DNA of 64,000 nucleotides from Aeromonas rivipollensis (GCF_037811135.1 NZ_CP149130.1:1236501-1300500), one strand, 5' to 3'; counted from the stretch's first letter, positions 15,700 through 24,766 are shown. A program made the numbers and translations. Notes: generated by a model from the sequence alone, not told the origin.

Positions 15700-16887
15700 A
15701 TGGCGATACAAGCATCAAACCATAGGAAAGAACAGGGCCGCTGGTGGTATGACGCTAAGGTGCGGGCGCAGATCTTCCAGTGCCTGGCCATTGCGGCCGT
15801 TCTCGCGTTTCTGTTCTACATCATCAACAATGCCCTGACCAATCTGGCGACCCGTGGCATCACCACAGGTTTCGATTTTCTGGGCAACACCGCCGGGTTC
15901 GGCATCTTGCAGAGCCTGATCCCCTACGACGAGACCTATACCTTCGGTCGCACCTTCGTGGTCGGCCTGCTCAATACCCTGCTGGTCTCGGTGCTCGGCA
16001 TCCTGTTTGCCACCCTGCTCGGCTTCGTGCTCGGGATAGCGCGTCTGTCCCGCAACTGGCTGGTGGCCAAGATAGCCACCGTCTACATAGAGACGTTCCG
16101 CAACATTCCGCTGCTGCTGCAGATCTTCTTCTGGTACTTCTCGGTGCTGCGCACCCTGCCATCTCCCCGCGAGAGCGTGGAGCTGGGAGGGCTCGCCTTC
16201 TTGAACGTGCGGGGCTTCTATCTGCCCAAACCCTTGTTTGAAGAGGGATTTGGCTATGTGATCTGTGCCCTGCTGCTGGCAGTCGTCCTGAGCTGGGGGC
16301 TGAGCCGCTGGGCAAGGCGCCGTCAGGCGCTGACCGGCAGGATCTTCCCGTTCTGGCGCTGTGCGGCCGCTCTGGTGATCCTGCTCCCCGCCATCGTCTT
16401 CCTGCTGGCAGGCAGCCCGCTCTCCTGGAGTGTGCCCATACTGCAAGGCTTCAACTTCCGGGGCGGCTTGACGGTACTGCCCGAGCTCGCGGCGCTGCTG
16501 CTGGCGCTCACCATCTATACGGCGGCCTTCATCGCCGAGATAGTGAGATCCGGCATACTGGCCATCAGCAAGGGGCAGACCGAGGCCGCTTCCGCCCTCG
16601 GGCTCTCGCCCACCAAGACGCTGCGGCTGGTGGTCATTCCCCAGGCGATGCGGGTCATCATTCCCCCGCTGACCAGCCAGTACCTGAACCTCACCAAGAA
16701 CTCCTCGCTGGCCACCGCTATCGGTTATCCGGATCTCGTCTCTGTGTTCATGGGCACCACCCTCAACCAGACCGGGCAGGCCATCGAGGTTATCGCCATG
16801 ACCATGGGGGTCTATCTCATCATCAGTATTACCACCTCAGTCCTGATGAACATCTACAACCGCAGGATGACGCTGGTCGAGCGCTAG
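15700..16887 (+). CDS. aapQ: Amino-acid ABC transporter permease AapQ
   Basis: The 395-residue membrane protein has several membrane spans. A long insertion after VLRTLPSPRESV separates the conserved His/Glu/Gln permease halves, a feature of AapQ/BztB. The EAA loop is EAASALGLSPTKTLRLVVIPQAM (about 300-322), which docks on AapP. It follows aapJ by 67 bases and precedes aapM by 9, so it is clearly in the operon. It forms the inner-membrane channel with AapM. Confidence 0.92.
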   Translation: MAIQASNHRKEQGRWWYDAKVRAQIFQCLAIAAVLAFLFYIINNALTNLATRGITTGFDFLGNTAGFGILQSLIPYDETYTFGRTFVVGLLNTLLVSVLGILFATLLGFVLGIARLSRNWLVAKIATVYIETFRNIPLLLQIFFWYFSVLRTLPSPRESVELGGLAFLNVRGFYLPKPLFEEGFGYVICALLLAVVLSWGLSRWARRRQALTGRIFPFWRCAAALVILLPAIVFLLAGSPLSWSVPILQGFNFRGGLTVLPELAALLLALTIYTAAFIAEIVRSGILAISKGQTEAASALGLSPTKTLRLVVIPQAMRVIIPPLTSQYLNLTKNSSLATAIGYPDLVSVFMGTTLNQTGQAIEVIAMTMGVYLIISITTSVLMNIYNRRMTLVER

Positions 16888-16896
16888 GGAGTTGTC

Positions 16897-17991
16897 ATGT
16901 TTGTGAACGAGTTGCAGGAGGCGCTGCCGCCTCCCAATCATCGCCGGGGGCTGGTCGCCTGGATCAGGCAGAACCTCTTCCCCAACTGGTGGAACGGCCT
17001 GCTGACCCTGGTGCTGGCCTACCTGCTGCTGCCACTGCTCTGGTCTGCGCTGGACTGGGCTATCTTCTCCGCCAACTGGCAGGGAAGCAGCCGTGCCGAC
17101 TGCACCCAGGGCGGGGCCTGCTGGGTCTTTATCGAGAGCCGTCTGGGGCAATATCTCTACGGCTTTTACCCGGTCGACCAGTATTGGCGCATCAATCTGG
17201 CTTTCGCCGGCCTGGCCGTGCTGCTGGCGCTGCTGATCTGGCCGCGCACCCCGCGCAAGGGCTGGCTGGCGCTCTTCACCCTGCTGGTGTTCCCTGTCAT
17301 CGCCTTCGTGCTGATCCACGGCGGGGCCGGTCTCGAGGTGGTGGAAACCAACCGTTGGGGCGGCCTGATGCTGACCCTGGTGCTGGCGGTGGTGGGCATA
17401 GTGGTTGCCCTGCCATTCGGGATCCTGCTGGCGCTGGGACGCCGATCCCACATGCCGGTCATCTCCAGCCTATCCACTGTCTACATCGAGTTCTGGCGGG
17501 CGGTGCCGCTCATCACTGTGCTCTTCATGGCCTCCGTCATGCTGCCGCTGTTCATGACCAGCGAGGTGGAGCTCGACAAGCTGCTGCGGGCGCTCATCGG
17601 CATCATTCTGTTCCAGGCGGCCTATGTGGCCGAGGTGGTCAGAGGGGGGTTGCAGGCGATCCCCAAGGGGCAGTACGAGGCGGGTGAAGCCTTGGGGCTC
17701 TCCTACTGGAAGGTGATGGGACTGGTGATCATGCCCCAGGCCCTCAAGATCACCATTCCCTCCCTGGTGAACACCTTCATCTCCCTGTTCAAGGACACCA
17801 GCCTGGTGCTGATCATAGGGCTGTTCGATCTGCTGGCCATCTCCAAGGTGGCGCTGGCGGATCCGGCCTGGCTGGGTTTCTCAACCGAGGCCTATGTGTT
17901 CATCGCCATGATCTTCTGGATGTTCTGTTTTGGCATGTCCCGCTACTCCATCTATCTGGAGCGCAAACTCAACACCGGTCACAAGCATTAG
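16897..17991 (+). CDS. aapM: Amino-acid ABC transporter permease AapM
   Basis: The 364-residue permease has an N-terminal extension with the [15 protein letters not shown] segment typical of AapM/BztC. The polar-amino-acid permease domain in the second half (from about 150) starts [27 protein letters not shown]. The EAA loop is [24 protein letters not shown]. It pairs with AapQ. The end of the gene is 13 bases from aapP. Confidence 0.92.
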   Translation: MFVNELQEALPPPNHRRGLVAWIRQNLFPNWWNGLLTLVLAYLLLPLLWSALDWAIFSANWQGSSRADCTQGGACWVFIESRLGQYLYGFYPVDQYWRINLAFAGLAVLLALLIWPRTPRKGWLALFTLLVFPVIAFVLIHGGAGLEVVETNRWGGLMLTLVLAVVGIVVALPFGILLALGRRSHMPVISSLSTVYIEFWRAVPLITVLFMASVMLPLFMTSEVELDKLLRALIGIILFQAAYVAEVVRGGLQAIPKGQYEAGEALGLSYWKVMGLVIMPQALKITIPSLVNTFISLFKDTSLVLIIGLFDLLAISKVALADPAWLGFSTEAYVFIAMIFWMFCFGMSRYSIYLERKLNTGHKH

Positions 17992-18004
17992 GAGTAGTTT
18001 CGAG

Positions 18005-18748
18005 ATGAAAACGGACGCTGTGGTAGAACTCAAGGACGTCAACAAGTGGTACGGTGAGTTTCATGTGCTGCGCAACATCAATCTGCAGGTGGGCAGGGGG
18101 GAGAAGATCGTCATCTGCGGGCCCTCTGGCTCGGGCAAGTCCACCATGATCCGCTGCATCAACCGGCTGGAGGAGCATCAGAGCGGTGACATCCTGGTCA
18201 AGGGCACGGCCCTGACCTCGGATCTCAAGAACATAGAGACGGTGCGCCGTGAGGTGGGCATGGTTTTCCAGCACTTCAACCTCTTCCCCCACCTGACGGT
18301 GCTGGAGAACTGCTGCCTGGCCCCCATCTGGGTCAAGCAGTTGCCACGCAAGGAGGCCGAGGAGATCGCCATGACCTTCCTGCGCCGGGTCAGGATCCCG
18401 GAGCAGGCCCTCAAGTACCCGGGCCAGCTCTCCGGTGGCCAGCAGCAACGGGTCGCCATCGCTCGCAGTCTCTGCATGAATCCCCAGGTGATGCTGTTTG
18501 ACGAGCCGACCTCGGCGCTGGATCCCGAGATGGTGCGCGAGGTGCTGGATGTCATGGTGGAGCTGGCCCACGAGGGGATGACCATGCTTTGCGTCACCCA
18601 CGAGATGGGCTTTGCCAAGCAGGTGGCGGACAGGGTGATCTTCATGGACCGCGGCCAGATCATCGAGGAGAACGTGCCGGATCAGTTCTTCGACCATCCC
18701 CAGTCGGAGCGGACCAAGCTGTTCCTCTCCCAGATCCTGCAGCACTGA
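18005..18748 (+). CDS. aapP: Amino-acid ABC transporter ATP-binding protein AapP
   Basis: The 247-residue ATPase of the polar-amino-acid class has Walker [10 protein letters not shown], the Q-loop [16 protein letters not shown], signature [15 protein letters not shown], Walker [17 protein letters not shown] and switch His in [12 protein letters not shown] 18005 follows GGAGTAG and begins the family-typical [16 protein letters not shown]. The longer upstream start would only read through aapM. It energises uptake by AapJQM and is the last gene of the operon. Confidence 0.93.
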   Translation: MKTDAVVELKDVNKWYGEFHVLRNINLQVGRGEKIVICGPSGSGKSTMIRCINRLEEHQSGDILVKGTALTSDLKNIETVRREVGMVFQHFNLFPHLTVLENCCLAPIWVKQLPRKEAEEIAMTFLRRVRIPEQALKYPGQLSGGQQQRVAIARSLCMNPQVMLFDEPTSALDPEMVREVLDVMVELAHEGMTMLCVTHEMGFAKQVADRVIFMDRGQIIEENVPDQFFDHPQSERTKLFLSQILQH

Positions 18749-18782
18749 TGCGGATAAGGCGCGGCCCATCCCATGGAAAATA

Positions 18783-18808
18783 GCCCGCACGCTCGGTGAG
18801 CGGCGGGC
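18783..18808 (-). terminator. Terminator hairpin of the 71-aa ORF
   Basis: Arms GCCCGC-A-CGCTC and GAGCG-GCGGGC form a stem of 11 pairs with one bulge. On the minus strand it is followed by TATTTTCC, so it ends transcripts coming from 19066. It may also serve aapP weakly. Confidence 0.7.
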
Positions 18809-18850
18809 AAAGACATGCATGAAAGCAGACTACAGACGGAAAGGAGTATG

Positions 18851-19066
18851 TCAGCCCGGCAACAGGGTGGTGGTGCGCAGATCGCGCACGGCCAGGTTGA
18901 TCTGCCGGGCCAGGCTCAACGCCTGACGGCAGTCCAGCGTCTTCACATCGATGACTCCCCCCTTAAACTCGAATCGTCCCAGTGCTTCGACCATGAAGCT
19001 GCCGTGATGGAAGCTTTTGATATAGCGGGCAATTCTACGAGGAGACAACTGCTTGAACACCTTCAT
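18851..19066 (-). CDS. Conserved-looking 71-aa protein, possibly Pho-regulated
   Basis: The protein begins MKVFKQLSPRRIARYIKSFH. It is basic at the N-terminus and has no signal peptide or membrane segment. I do not recognise a family. The ORF is supported by a following intrinsic terminator on the same strand, an AGGGTG about 11 bases before the ATG, and a promoter-like region. That region has TGTCAC-N5-TGTCAC (11-bp period, 19114-19130) placed 10 bases before a CATAGT -10. This is the same geometry as the PhoB boxes of phoB and pstS in this window. A role in phosphate stress is therefore possible but inferred only from this site. Confidence 0.6.
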   Translation of the reverse strand: MKVFKQLSPRRIARYIKSFHHGSFMVEALGRFEFKGGVIDVKTLDCRQALSLARQINLAVRDLRTTTLLPG

Positions 19067-19102
19067 GGCAAGACACCCTGTTGTTTGGACAGGGCACACT
19101 AT

Positions 19103-19131
19103 GCCGCCTCACCGTGACACTGATGTGACAC
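19103..19131 (-). promoter_or_regulatory. PhoB-box-like promoter of the 71-aa ORF
   Basis: On the minus strand GTGTCACATCAGTGTCACGG shows TGTCAC twice at an 11-bp period. A CATAGT hexamer follows 10 bases later. The linkers are less A/T-rich than in standard PhoB boxes. Confidence 0.45.
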
Positions 19132-19262
19132 TTGATAAAGGTTTGTATGAATCCTTGTTGCGGTGCGCTGGCGTCCTGCTCCCGGTGTAGAAAAAGTAGT
19201 GCCGCCCCTGACCCCGGCCCCGATATACTGCGTCCATCGCTGTATGGACAAAGGTGCCGCAC

Positions 19263-19763
19263 GTGGAGTGGGTGGACGTAGTAGACGAGCAGGACAGGGT
19301 GATCGGAGTGGCCGATCGAACCCGGGTGCGTCAGGAGAACTTGCGCCATCGCGCCAGCTATATCCTGGTGCTCGATGAGGTCGGGCGCGTGCTGGTGCAG
19401 CGGCGCACCCCGAGCAAGGATTTTTGCCCCGGCATGCTGGACGCCTGCGCGGGTGGCGTGGTGACCACTGGGGAGGCGATGGAGCCCTCCGCCCGGCGCG
19501 AGCTGGCCGAGGAGCTGGGGATCCATGACGTGCCCCTGCACGACTTCGGCACCTTCTACGCCGAGGGGGAGGCGAGCGGGGGAGGTTATCGGGTCTGGGG
19601 GGGTCTGTTCAGCTGCCAGTATCAGGGGCCGCTGCAACTCCAGGCGGAGGAGGTGAGCGAGGTGCACTGGATGAGCCTGGCCGAGATAGCCGAGCGGGCC
19701 GCCGAGTTCACGCCGGACTCATTGCTCGCCATCGCCACCTGGCAGGCGCGACGCTCGCAATAA
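19263..19763 (+). CDS. yfcD: Nudix hydrolase, YfcD family
   Basis: The 166-residue protein resembles E. coli YfcD throughout: EWVDVVDEQDRVIG, LRHRASYILVLDE, VLVQRRTPSKDFCPGMLDACAGGVV, then VWGGLFSC and EVHWMSLAEI near the end. The Nudix box runs from GGVVTTGEAMEPSARRELAEELGI and keeps the REL-EE catalytic core. The enzyme would hydrolyse a nucleoside-diphosphate-linked compound; the YfcD substrate is not settled. The start is a GTG. 19263 is preferred because AAGG (19251-19254) is then 8 bases upstream, but GTG 19254 is also possible. Confidence 0.85.
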   Translation: MEWVDVVDEQDRVIGVADRTRVRQENLRHRASYILVLDEVGRVLVQRRTPSKDFCPGMLDACAGGVVTTGEAMEPSARRELAEELGIHDVPLHDFGTFYAEGEASGGGYRVWGGLFSCQYQGPLQLQAEEVSEVHWMSLAEIAERAAEFTPDSLLAIATWQARRSQ

Positions 19764-19857
19764 GGGCGAGGTGCGGGCGGCGACAGGGGAGCCGGTGTCG
19801 TCTCTTTCCGGCTTGGAGTAGACTGGGCCTCTTTCAATCACTTAAGGACGAGACATC

Positions 19858-20331
19858 ATGATCACGGTCGGACAATCCCTGCCAGCGGGGGAATTTACCT
19901 TCATCACCGCCGAAGGCAAGCAGGTGCAGGACAGCCAGGCCCTGTTTGCGGGCAAGAAGGTGGTGTTGTTCGCGGTGCCGGGGGCCTTCACCCCCACCTG
20001 CTCCAACGCCCATCTGCCGGGCTATGTGGTGCTGGCGGATCAGTTCAAGGCCAAGGGGGTCGATGCCCTCTATTGTCTCTCGGTCAACGATGCCTTCGTG
20101 ATGAAGGCGTGGCAGGCGGCCCAGAATGCCGACGCCATCACCATGCTGGCGGATGGCGACGGCAGCTGGACCCGGGCCCTGGGCCTGGCCAAGGAGACCG
20201 GCGCCTTCGGCGGCCTGCGTGCCCAGCGCTTTGCCCTGATCGCCAATGACGGCGTGGTCGAGCAGCTGTTCGTGGAGGCCCCCGGCAAGTTCGAGGTGTC
20301 GGATGCCGAGAGTCTGCTGGCCGCCTTGTGA
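19858..20331 (+). CDS. Peroxiredoxin, Prx5 type
   Basis: The 157-residue peroxiredoxin has its peroxidatic Cys48 in VPGAFTPTCSNAHLPGYV, the Prx5 signature. The conserved VDALYCLSVNDAFVMKAWQ and FALIANDGVVEQLFVE stretches follow. It reduces hydrogen peroxide and organic hydroperoxides using glutathione or thioredoxin. No C-terminal glutaredoxin domain is fused, unlike some Prx5 proteins. AAGGACG precedes the ATG. It stands alone. Confidence 0.9.
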   Translation: MITVGQSLPAGEFTFITAEGKQVQDSQALFAGKKVVLFAVPGAFTPTCSNAHLPGYVVLADQFKAKGVDALYCLSVNDAFVMKAWQAAQNADAITMLADGDGSWTRALGLAKETGAFGGLRAQRFALIANDGVVEQLFVEAPGKFEVSDAESLLAAL

Positions 20332-20402
20332 ATTGTTAATCGTCGTTTGATTTCAGCTTGAAATAGCAAGGCGGCTCGATACACTGAGGCCGCGTTTGGA
20401 TG

Positions 20403-20425
20403 GAGCCAGGCTAGCCGCCTGGCTC
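20403..20425 (+). terminator. Hairpin between the peroxiredoxin gene and yrbG
   Basis: Perfect 8-bp arms GAGCCAGG and CCTGGCTC with a 7-base loop are followed by TCGTGTTTG, a weak T-run. It may be a terminator or a leader element of yrbG. Confidence 0.45.
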
Positions 20426-20455
20426 TCGTGTTTGCAGCCGATGAGATGGAAGAAT

Positions 20456-21421
20456 ATGACCCTGGCTTTTGTTGCCCTGATTGCAGGACTGGCGTTGCTG
20501 GTCTGGAGTGCGGATAAATTTGTGGATGGCGCCGCCGCCACCGCTCGTTATGCCGGCATGCCGCCGCTGCTGATCGGCATGGTGATCATCGGCTTTGGTA
20601 CCTCGGCCCCCGAGATGGTGGTCTCGGCCCTGGCATCCATGCAGGGTAATCCGGGCCTGGCCCTGGGCAATGCCTATGGCTCCAACATCACCAACATCGC
20701 CCTTATTCTCGGACTGACAGCCCTCATCAGCCCCATCGCCGTCTCCTCCCAGGTGGTGCGCAAGGAGATCCCCATATTGCTCGGCATCACCCTGCTGACC
20801 GGTGCCTTGCTCATCGATGGTCACCTGGGGCGTGGTGATGCGCTCATTTTGGGTGGCGTCTTCATCATGCTGCTGGGCTGGTCTATCTGGGCCGGGATCA
20901 AGGGGAAGGGAGACGCCCTGGACGCCGATGTGAATGTGGAGATCGACAGCGAAGCCATGCCGCTCAAGAAAGCCATCTTCTGGTTGATCGTGGGTCTGGT
21001 TCTCCTGGTCGGCGCTTCCCGCCTACTGGTGTGGGGCGCTGTGACCATAGCCCAGGCATTTGGCATCAGCGATCTGGTCATCGGTCTGACCATAGTGGCG
21101 GTGGGCACCTCGCTGCCTGAGCTGGCCTCCTCCCTGATGGCCATCAAGAAGAAGGAACATGACTTGGCGCTCGGCAACGTGCTCGGCTCCAACCTGTTCA
21201 ACACCCTGGCCGTGGTCGGCATCGCCGCTGGCATAGCGCCCCTGGATGTGGAGCCTGCGGTGCTCTCTCGCGACTGGAGCCTGATGATGGGGCTGACCCT
21301 GCTGCTGCTGGTGATGTGCCTGGGCCGCAAGGGACAGGGCCGCATCAACAGGGTGGAAGGGGGCATCTTGCTCTGCATCTTCGTCGCCTATACCGGTTGG
21401 CTGTTGACCAGCCAGTTCTGA
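20456..21421 (+). CDS. yrbG: Calcium/sodium antiporter YrbG
   Basis: The 321-residue inner-membrane protein is built from two inverted repeats of about five membrane spans. The alpha motifs are GFGTSAPEMVVSALAS with GNAYGSNITNI, and AVGTSLPELASSLMA with GNVLGSNLFNT. These are the ion-binding repeats of the Ca2+:cation antiporter family. The cytoplasmic loop between halves is acidic (DALDADVNVEIDSEAM). The start at 20456 agrees with the family N-terminus and a TGGAAGA ribosome binding site. It is a single gene ended by a strong hairpin. Confidence 0.9.
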   Translation: MTLAFVALIAGLALLVWSADKFVDGAAATARYAGMPPLLIGMVIIGFGTSAPEMVVSALASMQGNPGLALGNAYGSNITNIALILGLTALISPIAVSSQVVRKEIPILLGITLLTGALLIDGHLGRGDALILGGVFIMLLGWSIWAGIKGKGDALDADVNVEIDSEAMPLKKAIFWLIVGLVLLVGASRLLVWGAVTIAQAFGISDLVIGLTIVAVGTSLPELASSLMAIKKKEHDLALGNVLGSNLFNTLAVVGIAAGIAPLDVEPAVLSRDWSLMMGLTLLLLVMCLGRKGQGRINRVEGGILLCIFVAYTGWLLTSQF

Positions 21422-21442
21422 TGTAGGGCAACGATGCACACA

Positions 21443-21469
21443 AGAAGGGGAGCCAATGGCTCCCCTTCT
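21443..21469. terminator. Bidirectional terminator between yrbG and the decarboxylase
   Basis: Perfect 12-bp arms AGAAGGGGAGCC and GGCTCCCCTTCT flank AAT, between convergent genes. Confidence 0.75.
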
Positions 21470-21495
21470 CTATATCGCTGGCGTGATCAAGCCGT

Positions 21496-22644
21496 TCAGG
21501 CCACCGCCACCAGTTTCTGCTTCTGGGCGCTGTCCAGAATGAGGATGCTCGCCTTGGGGAAGAAGTTGAAGGTGGAGGCCGACGCCCAGGTGTAGGCCCC
21601 CATCACCCGGCCTATGACCAGCTCGCCGATGGCCAGATCCGGCAGCATGATGCCGTCGCGAATCACGTCCACGCTGTCGCAGGTGGGGCCGGAGAGCACG
21701 GCATTGTGCAGCGGGCCTTGGGCGTAGGGGGTGCTCACCGGGTAGGTAACGTGGTCATAGAGCTGGCCGTTGTAGCTGCCGTAGAGGCCGTCATCCAGGT
21801 AGTACCAGATCTTGTCGCCGCGGTGGGCCTTGCCCATCACGCTGGAGACCGAGGTCATGGCCGGCGCGCTGATGAAGCGGCCCGGCTCGGCGATCTTCTG
21901 CACAGTGGCGGGCAGCTTGGCCAGCGCCTCGCGGATCGGGGCGCAGAAGCCGTCGATGTCGAACTCGCCACCGTCATAATCCACCGGGAAACCGCCACCG
22001 ATATCCAGCACCCAGGGCTTGAGCCCCAGATCCCAGGCCTGCTCCATGATCTCGCGGCAGGCGTCGATGGCCTGCACGTGGCGACGGGCGTGGGGCACCT
22101 GGGAGCCGACGTGGAACGACAGCCCCATCACCTTGATCCCCTTGGCCTGGGCCAGTTGCAGCAGCGGCAGTGCCTGCTCCGGGGTGCAGCCGAACTTCTT
22201 GGAGAGATCGACCTTGGTCTCGGGATTCGGGAAGCTGACGCGCAGCAGCAGCTTGACCTCATCCTTGTAGGGCAGGAACTTCTCCAGCTCCAGCGGGTTG
22301 TCATAGACAAACACGGTACAGCCGAATTCCAGCGCATAACGGATGTCGCTGTCGCGCTTGATGGGATGGGTGTGAATGCAGCGTCCCGGGCGAACCCCTT
22401 GGCTGCGCACCAGATCCACTTCGCCATTGGTGGCCAGATCGAAACAGGCCCCCTCTTCCTTCAAGACAGAGACCACAGCCTCATGGGGCAGCGGCTTGAG
22501 TGCATAGTGCAAGCGCACATCGGGCAGGGCGGCGGCCAGGGCCCGATACTGTTTGCGGACGGCTGCCTTGTCGAGCAGCAGCAGGGGGGAGCCAAATTGT
22601 TCAACCAGCTGACGGTAATCTTGTGCGACCAGGGTCTCGTTCAT
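21496..22644 (-). CDS. Fold-type III PLP decarboxylase, ornithine/lysine type
   Basis: The 382-residue protein belongs to the alanine-racemase-fold basic amino-acid decarboxylases. The PLP lysine is Lys50 in LHYALKPLP. Further landmarks are SFHVGSQ, the glycine-rich phosphate loop LDIGGGFPVDYDG, EPGRFISA and the substrate-site Cys in LSGPTCDSVD. The length and these motifs fit eukaryote-like ornithine decarboxylase (some members also use lysine) rather than the longer arginine decarboxylase SpeA. It would make putrescine or cadaverine in the cytoplasm. It is transcribed towards yrbG from a long A/T-rich intergenic region. Confidence 0.87.
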   Translation of the reverse strand: MNETLVAQDYRQLVEQFGSPLLLLDKAAVRKQYRALAAALPDVRLHYALKPLPHEAVVSVLKEEGACFDLATNGEVDLVRSQGVRPGRCIHTHPIKRDSDIRYALEFGCTVFVYDNPLELEKFLPYKDEVKLLLRVSFPNPETKVDLSKKFGCTPEQALPLLQLAQAKGIKVMGLSFHVGSQVPHARRHVQAIDACREIMEQAWDLGLKPWVLDIGGGFPVDYDGGEFDIDGFCAPIREALAKLPATVQKIAEPGRFISAPAMTSVSSVMGKAHRGDKIWYYLDDGLYGSYNGQLYDHVTYPVSTPYAQGPLHNAVLSGPTCDSVDVIRDGIMLPDLAIGELVIGRVMGAYTWASASTFNFFPKASILILDSAQKQKLVAVA

Positions 22645-22750
22645 TCTCTTTTGATCATCCTTAGGGGGCGTGATATGCCCAAGCCATATGCGATTGAACC
22701 GGCGACGGCCGGCTCAGGCGAGTGGTCCGGAGGGACCGACCAGGCACAAT

Positions 22751-22782
22751 GCATAACTCCCTCGCAAAGTGCTTAGTTATGC
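22751..22782. repeat. Inverted repeat upstream of the decarboxylase
   Basis: Perfect 8-bp arms GCATAACT and AGTTATGC are separated by 16 bases, about 110 bases upstream of the decarboxylase start. It may be an operator or RNA hairpin. Confidence 0.5.
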
Positions 22783-23065
22783 GCGGGATTATCGACTTAT
22801 TGAGTTTGTGTGCAAGCATTTTGATTGGATATGTTGGCAAGTATTTCTGGTCGAGACGAAACATCATCTTGATATGGGACAGTCTGCCCCTGTCGGTGCG
22901 CGCCATTGGCAGAGAAAATCTCATAAGCTATTGATAGTTAACGAACATTTAACATGTGTTCCGCTCATGGCCGGGACAGAAAAAAGCGGCGCCGAGGCCG
23001 GCCGAGTGGGAGACAGCTCACATTTTTTCGATTAACATGCCCGCTTCCTAATCCAAACTAGTTCG
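22783..23065. other. A/T-rich intergenic region without a supported gene
   Basis: The stretch is clearly richer in A/T than its surroundings. It contains only short ORFs without ribosome binding sites. It must hold the promoter of the riboswitch transcript. I see no confident -35/-10 pair. Confidence 0.5.
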
Positions 23066-23069
23066 GATG

Positions 23070-23262
23070 AAGGTAGCAGGAGAGCGATGGGGGACCATCC
23101 ACCGAAGAAGTGAATCTTTCAGGTACCGGGCAACCGGTGTGGACTGCTACTGGACGATACTCTGGAGAGACCCGTTAGATCGGGCGCCGAAGGAGCAAGG
23201 CACCATGACGACCCGCAAGGGCGGCTGGCGCCGGAAACTCTCAGGCAAAAGGACAGAGGGGA
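23070..23262 (+). ncRNA. Tandem glycine riboswitch
   Basis: Two gcvT-type aptamers follow each other. Aptamer 1 (about 23076-23150) has GGAGAG, CACCGAAG and AATCTTTCAGGTACCGGGCA. Aptamer 2 (about 23158-23262) has TGGAGAGACC, GCGCCGAAGGAGCAAG and AACTCTCAGGCAAAAGGACA. The downstream gene is an alanine/glycine symporter, a known target of glycine riboswitches. Confidence 0.92.
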
Positions 23263-23340
23263 TGGGATGGTTGTACCTGGGCTTGGCCCGCATCCGATCG
23301 CCTCTGGCCGATCGCGACACCTATGGGAAGATCATCCTTC

Positions 23341-23370
23341 TCCTCCTTAATCGTTGTTTTTTAAGGAGGA
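23341..23370 (+). promoter_or_regulatory. Hairpin that hides the symporter ribosome binding site
   Basis: TCCTCCTTAA pairs perfectly with TTAAGGAGGA, which is the ribosome binding site 3 bases before ATG 23374. No T-run follows the stem. It is the likely expression platform, acting on translation. Confidence 0.75.
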
Positions 23371-23373
23371 TGC

Positions 23374-24750
23374 ATGTCATCAATTCAATCGGCGCTCGCC
23401 GCCATCGATAGCTTTGTCTGGGGTCCGCCCCTGCTGATCCTGCTGGTCGGGACCGGCATCTATCTCACCCTGCGTCTGGGTCTGCTTCAGCTGGTGCGCT
23501 TGCCGCTCGCCCTGCGGTTGGTCTTTGGCCGCGATCAGGGTCAGGGCAAGCAGGGGGATGTCTCCAGCTTCGCCGCCCTCTGCACCGCGCTCTCTGCCAC
23601 CATCGGCACCGGCAACATCGTCGGTGTTGCCACCGCCATCAAGCTCGGCGGCCCCGGCGCCCTGTTCTGGATGTGGATGGCGGCCCTGTTCGGCATGGCC
23701 ACCAAGTACGCCGAGTGCCTGCTGGCGGTCAAATATCGCGAGCAGGATGCCAACGGTCAGATGGCGGGCGGCCCCATGTACTATCTGGAGAAGGGGCTCG
23801 GCTCCAAGCCGCTGGCCAAGCTGTTTGCCCTGTTTGGTATAGGCGTCGCCTTCTTCGGTATCGGCACCTTCCCCCAGGTCAACGCCATCTCCGACGCCAT
23901 GAGCCTCTCCTTCTCGGTACCCCGGGAGGCGACCGCAGTGGTGCTGACCCTGATAGTGGCCCTGGTGACCCTGGGGGGTATCCAGTCCATCTCCAGCGTG
24001 TCGAGCAAGGTGGTGCCCTTCATGGCCATCTTCTACATCCTCGCCTGCGCCGGTGTGCTGGTGAACAACGCCGCCGCCCTGCCCGAGGCGATTACCCTGG
24101 TCATCAGCAGCGCCTTTACCGGCCATGCGGCCACCGGCGGCTTCGTCGGGGCCGGCATCATGCTGGCTATTCAGTCCGGGGTGGCGCGCGGTGTCTTCTC
24201 CAACGAGTCGGGGCTGGGCTCGGCCCCCATAGCCGCGGCGGCGGCCAAGACGGACTCCTGCGTGGAGCAGGGGCTGGTCTCCATGACCGGCACCTTCATC
24301 GACACCATCATCATCTGCACCATGACCGGCCTGACCCTGGTGGTGACAGGGGTGTGGAGCGGGGACTTGAGCGGCGCCGCCATGACCAGCCAGGCCTTTG
24401 CCCAGGGGCTGGATGCTCACATAGGCCAGTATCTGGTGAGCATAGGGCTGCTGTTCTTCGCCTTTACCACCATCCTCGGCTGGAACTATTACGGCGAGCG
24501 CTGCACCGAGTACCTGTTCGGGGTCAAGGCGATCAAGCCCTATCGCCTCATCTATCTGGTGCTGGTGGCGAGCGGTGCCTTCCTCCATCTGGACATGATT
24601 TGGCTCTTGGCAGATATCGTCAACGGCCTGATGGCGGTGCCCAACCTCATCGGCCTCATCGGCCTGCGCCACGTGGTGATCGCCGAGACCCGGGCCTACT
24701 TCAGCCGGGGTCAGGATAGTGAAGCCGAGCCGGAGCCGCAGACGGCCTGA
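23374..24750 (+). CDS. AGCS alanine/glycine:cation symporter
   Basis: The 458-residue inner-membrane protein has about 11 spans. The family signature GGPGALFWMWMAALFGMATKYAE follows TIGTGNIVGVATA. GGPMYYLEKGLG and GVARGVFSNESGLGSAPIAAAAAKTDS are also typical of the alanine or glycine:cation symporter family (DagA/GlyP). It imports glycine or alanine with Na+ or H+. The tandem glycine riboswitch upstream points to glycine as the physiological substrate. A perfect palindrome ends the unit. Confidence 0.92.
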   Translation: MSSIQSALAAIDSFVWGPPLLILLVGTGIYLTLRLGLLQLVRLPLALRLVFGRDQGQGKQGDVSSFAALCTALSATIGTGNIVGVATAIKLGGPGALFWMWMAALFGMATKYAECLLAVKYREQDANGQMAGGPMYYLEKGLGSKPLAKLFALFGIGVAFFGIGTFPQVNAISDAMSLSFSVPREATAVVLTLIVALVTLGGIQSISSVSSKVVPFMAIFYILACAGVLVNNAAALPEAITLVISSAFTGHAATGGFVGAGIMLAIQSGVARGVFSNESGLGSAPIAAAAAKTDSCVEQGLVSMTGTFIDTIIICTMTGLTLVVTGVWSGDLSGAAMTSQAFAQGLDAHIGQYLVSIGLLFFAFTTILGWNYYGERCTEYLFGVKAIKPYRLIYLVLVASGAFLHLDMIWLLADIVNGLMAVPNLIGLIGLRHVVIAETRAYFSRGQDSEAEPEPQTA

Positions 24751-24766
24751 TTTGAGCGCTATTGAA

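Noticed and set aside
22661..22934. Short ORFs on both strands upstream of the decarboxylase
   Set aside because: They overlap each other in an A/T-rich region, lack ribosome binding sites and have no family resemblance.
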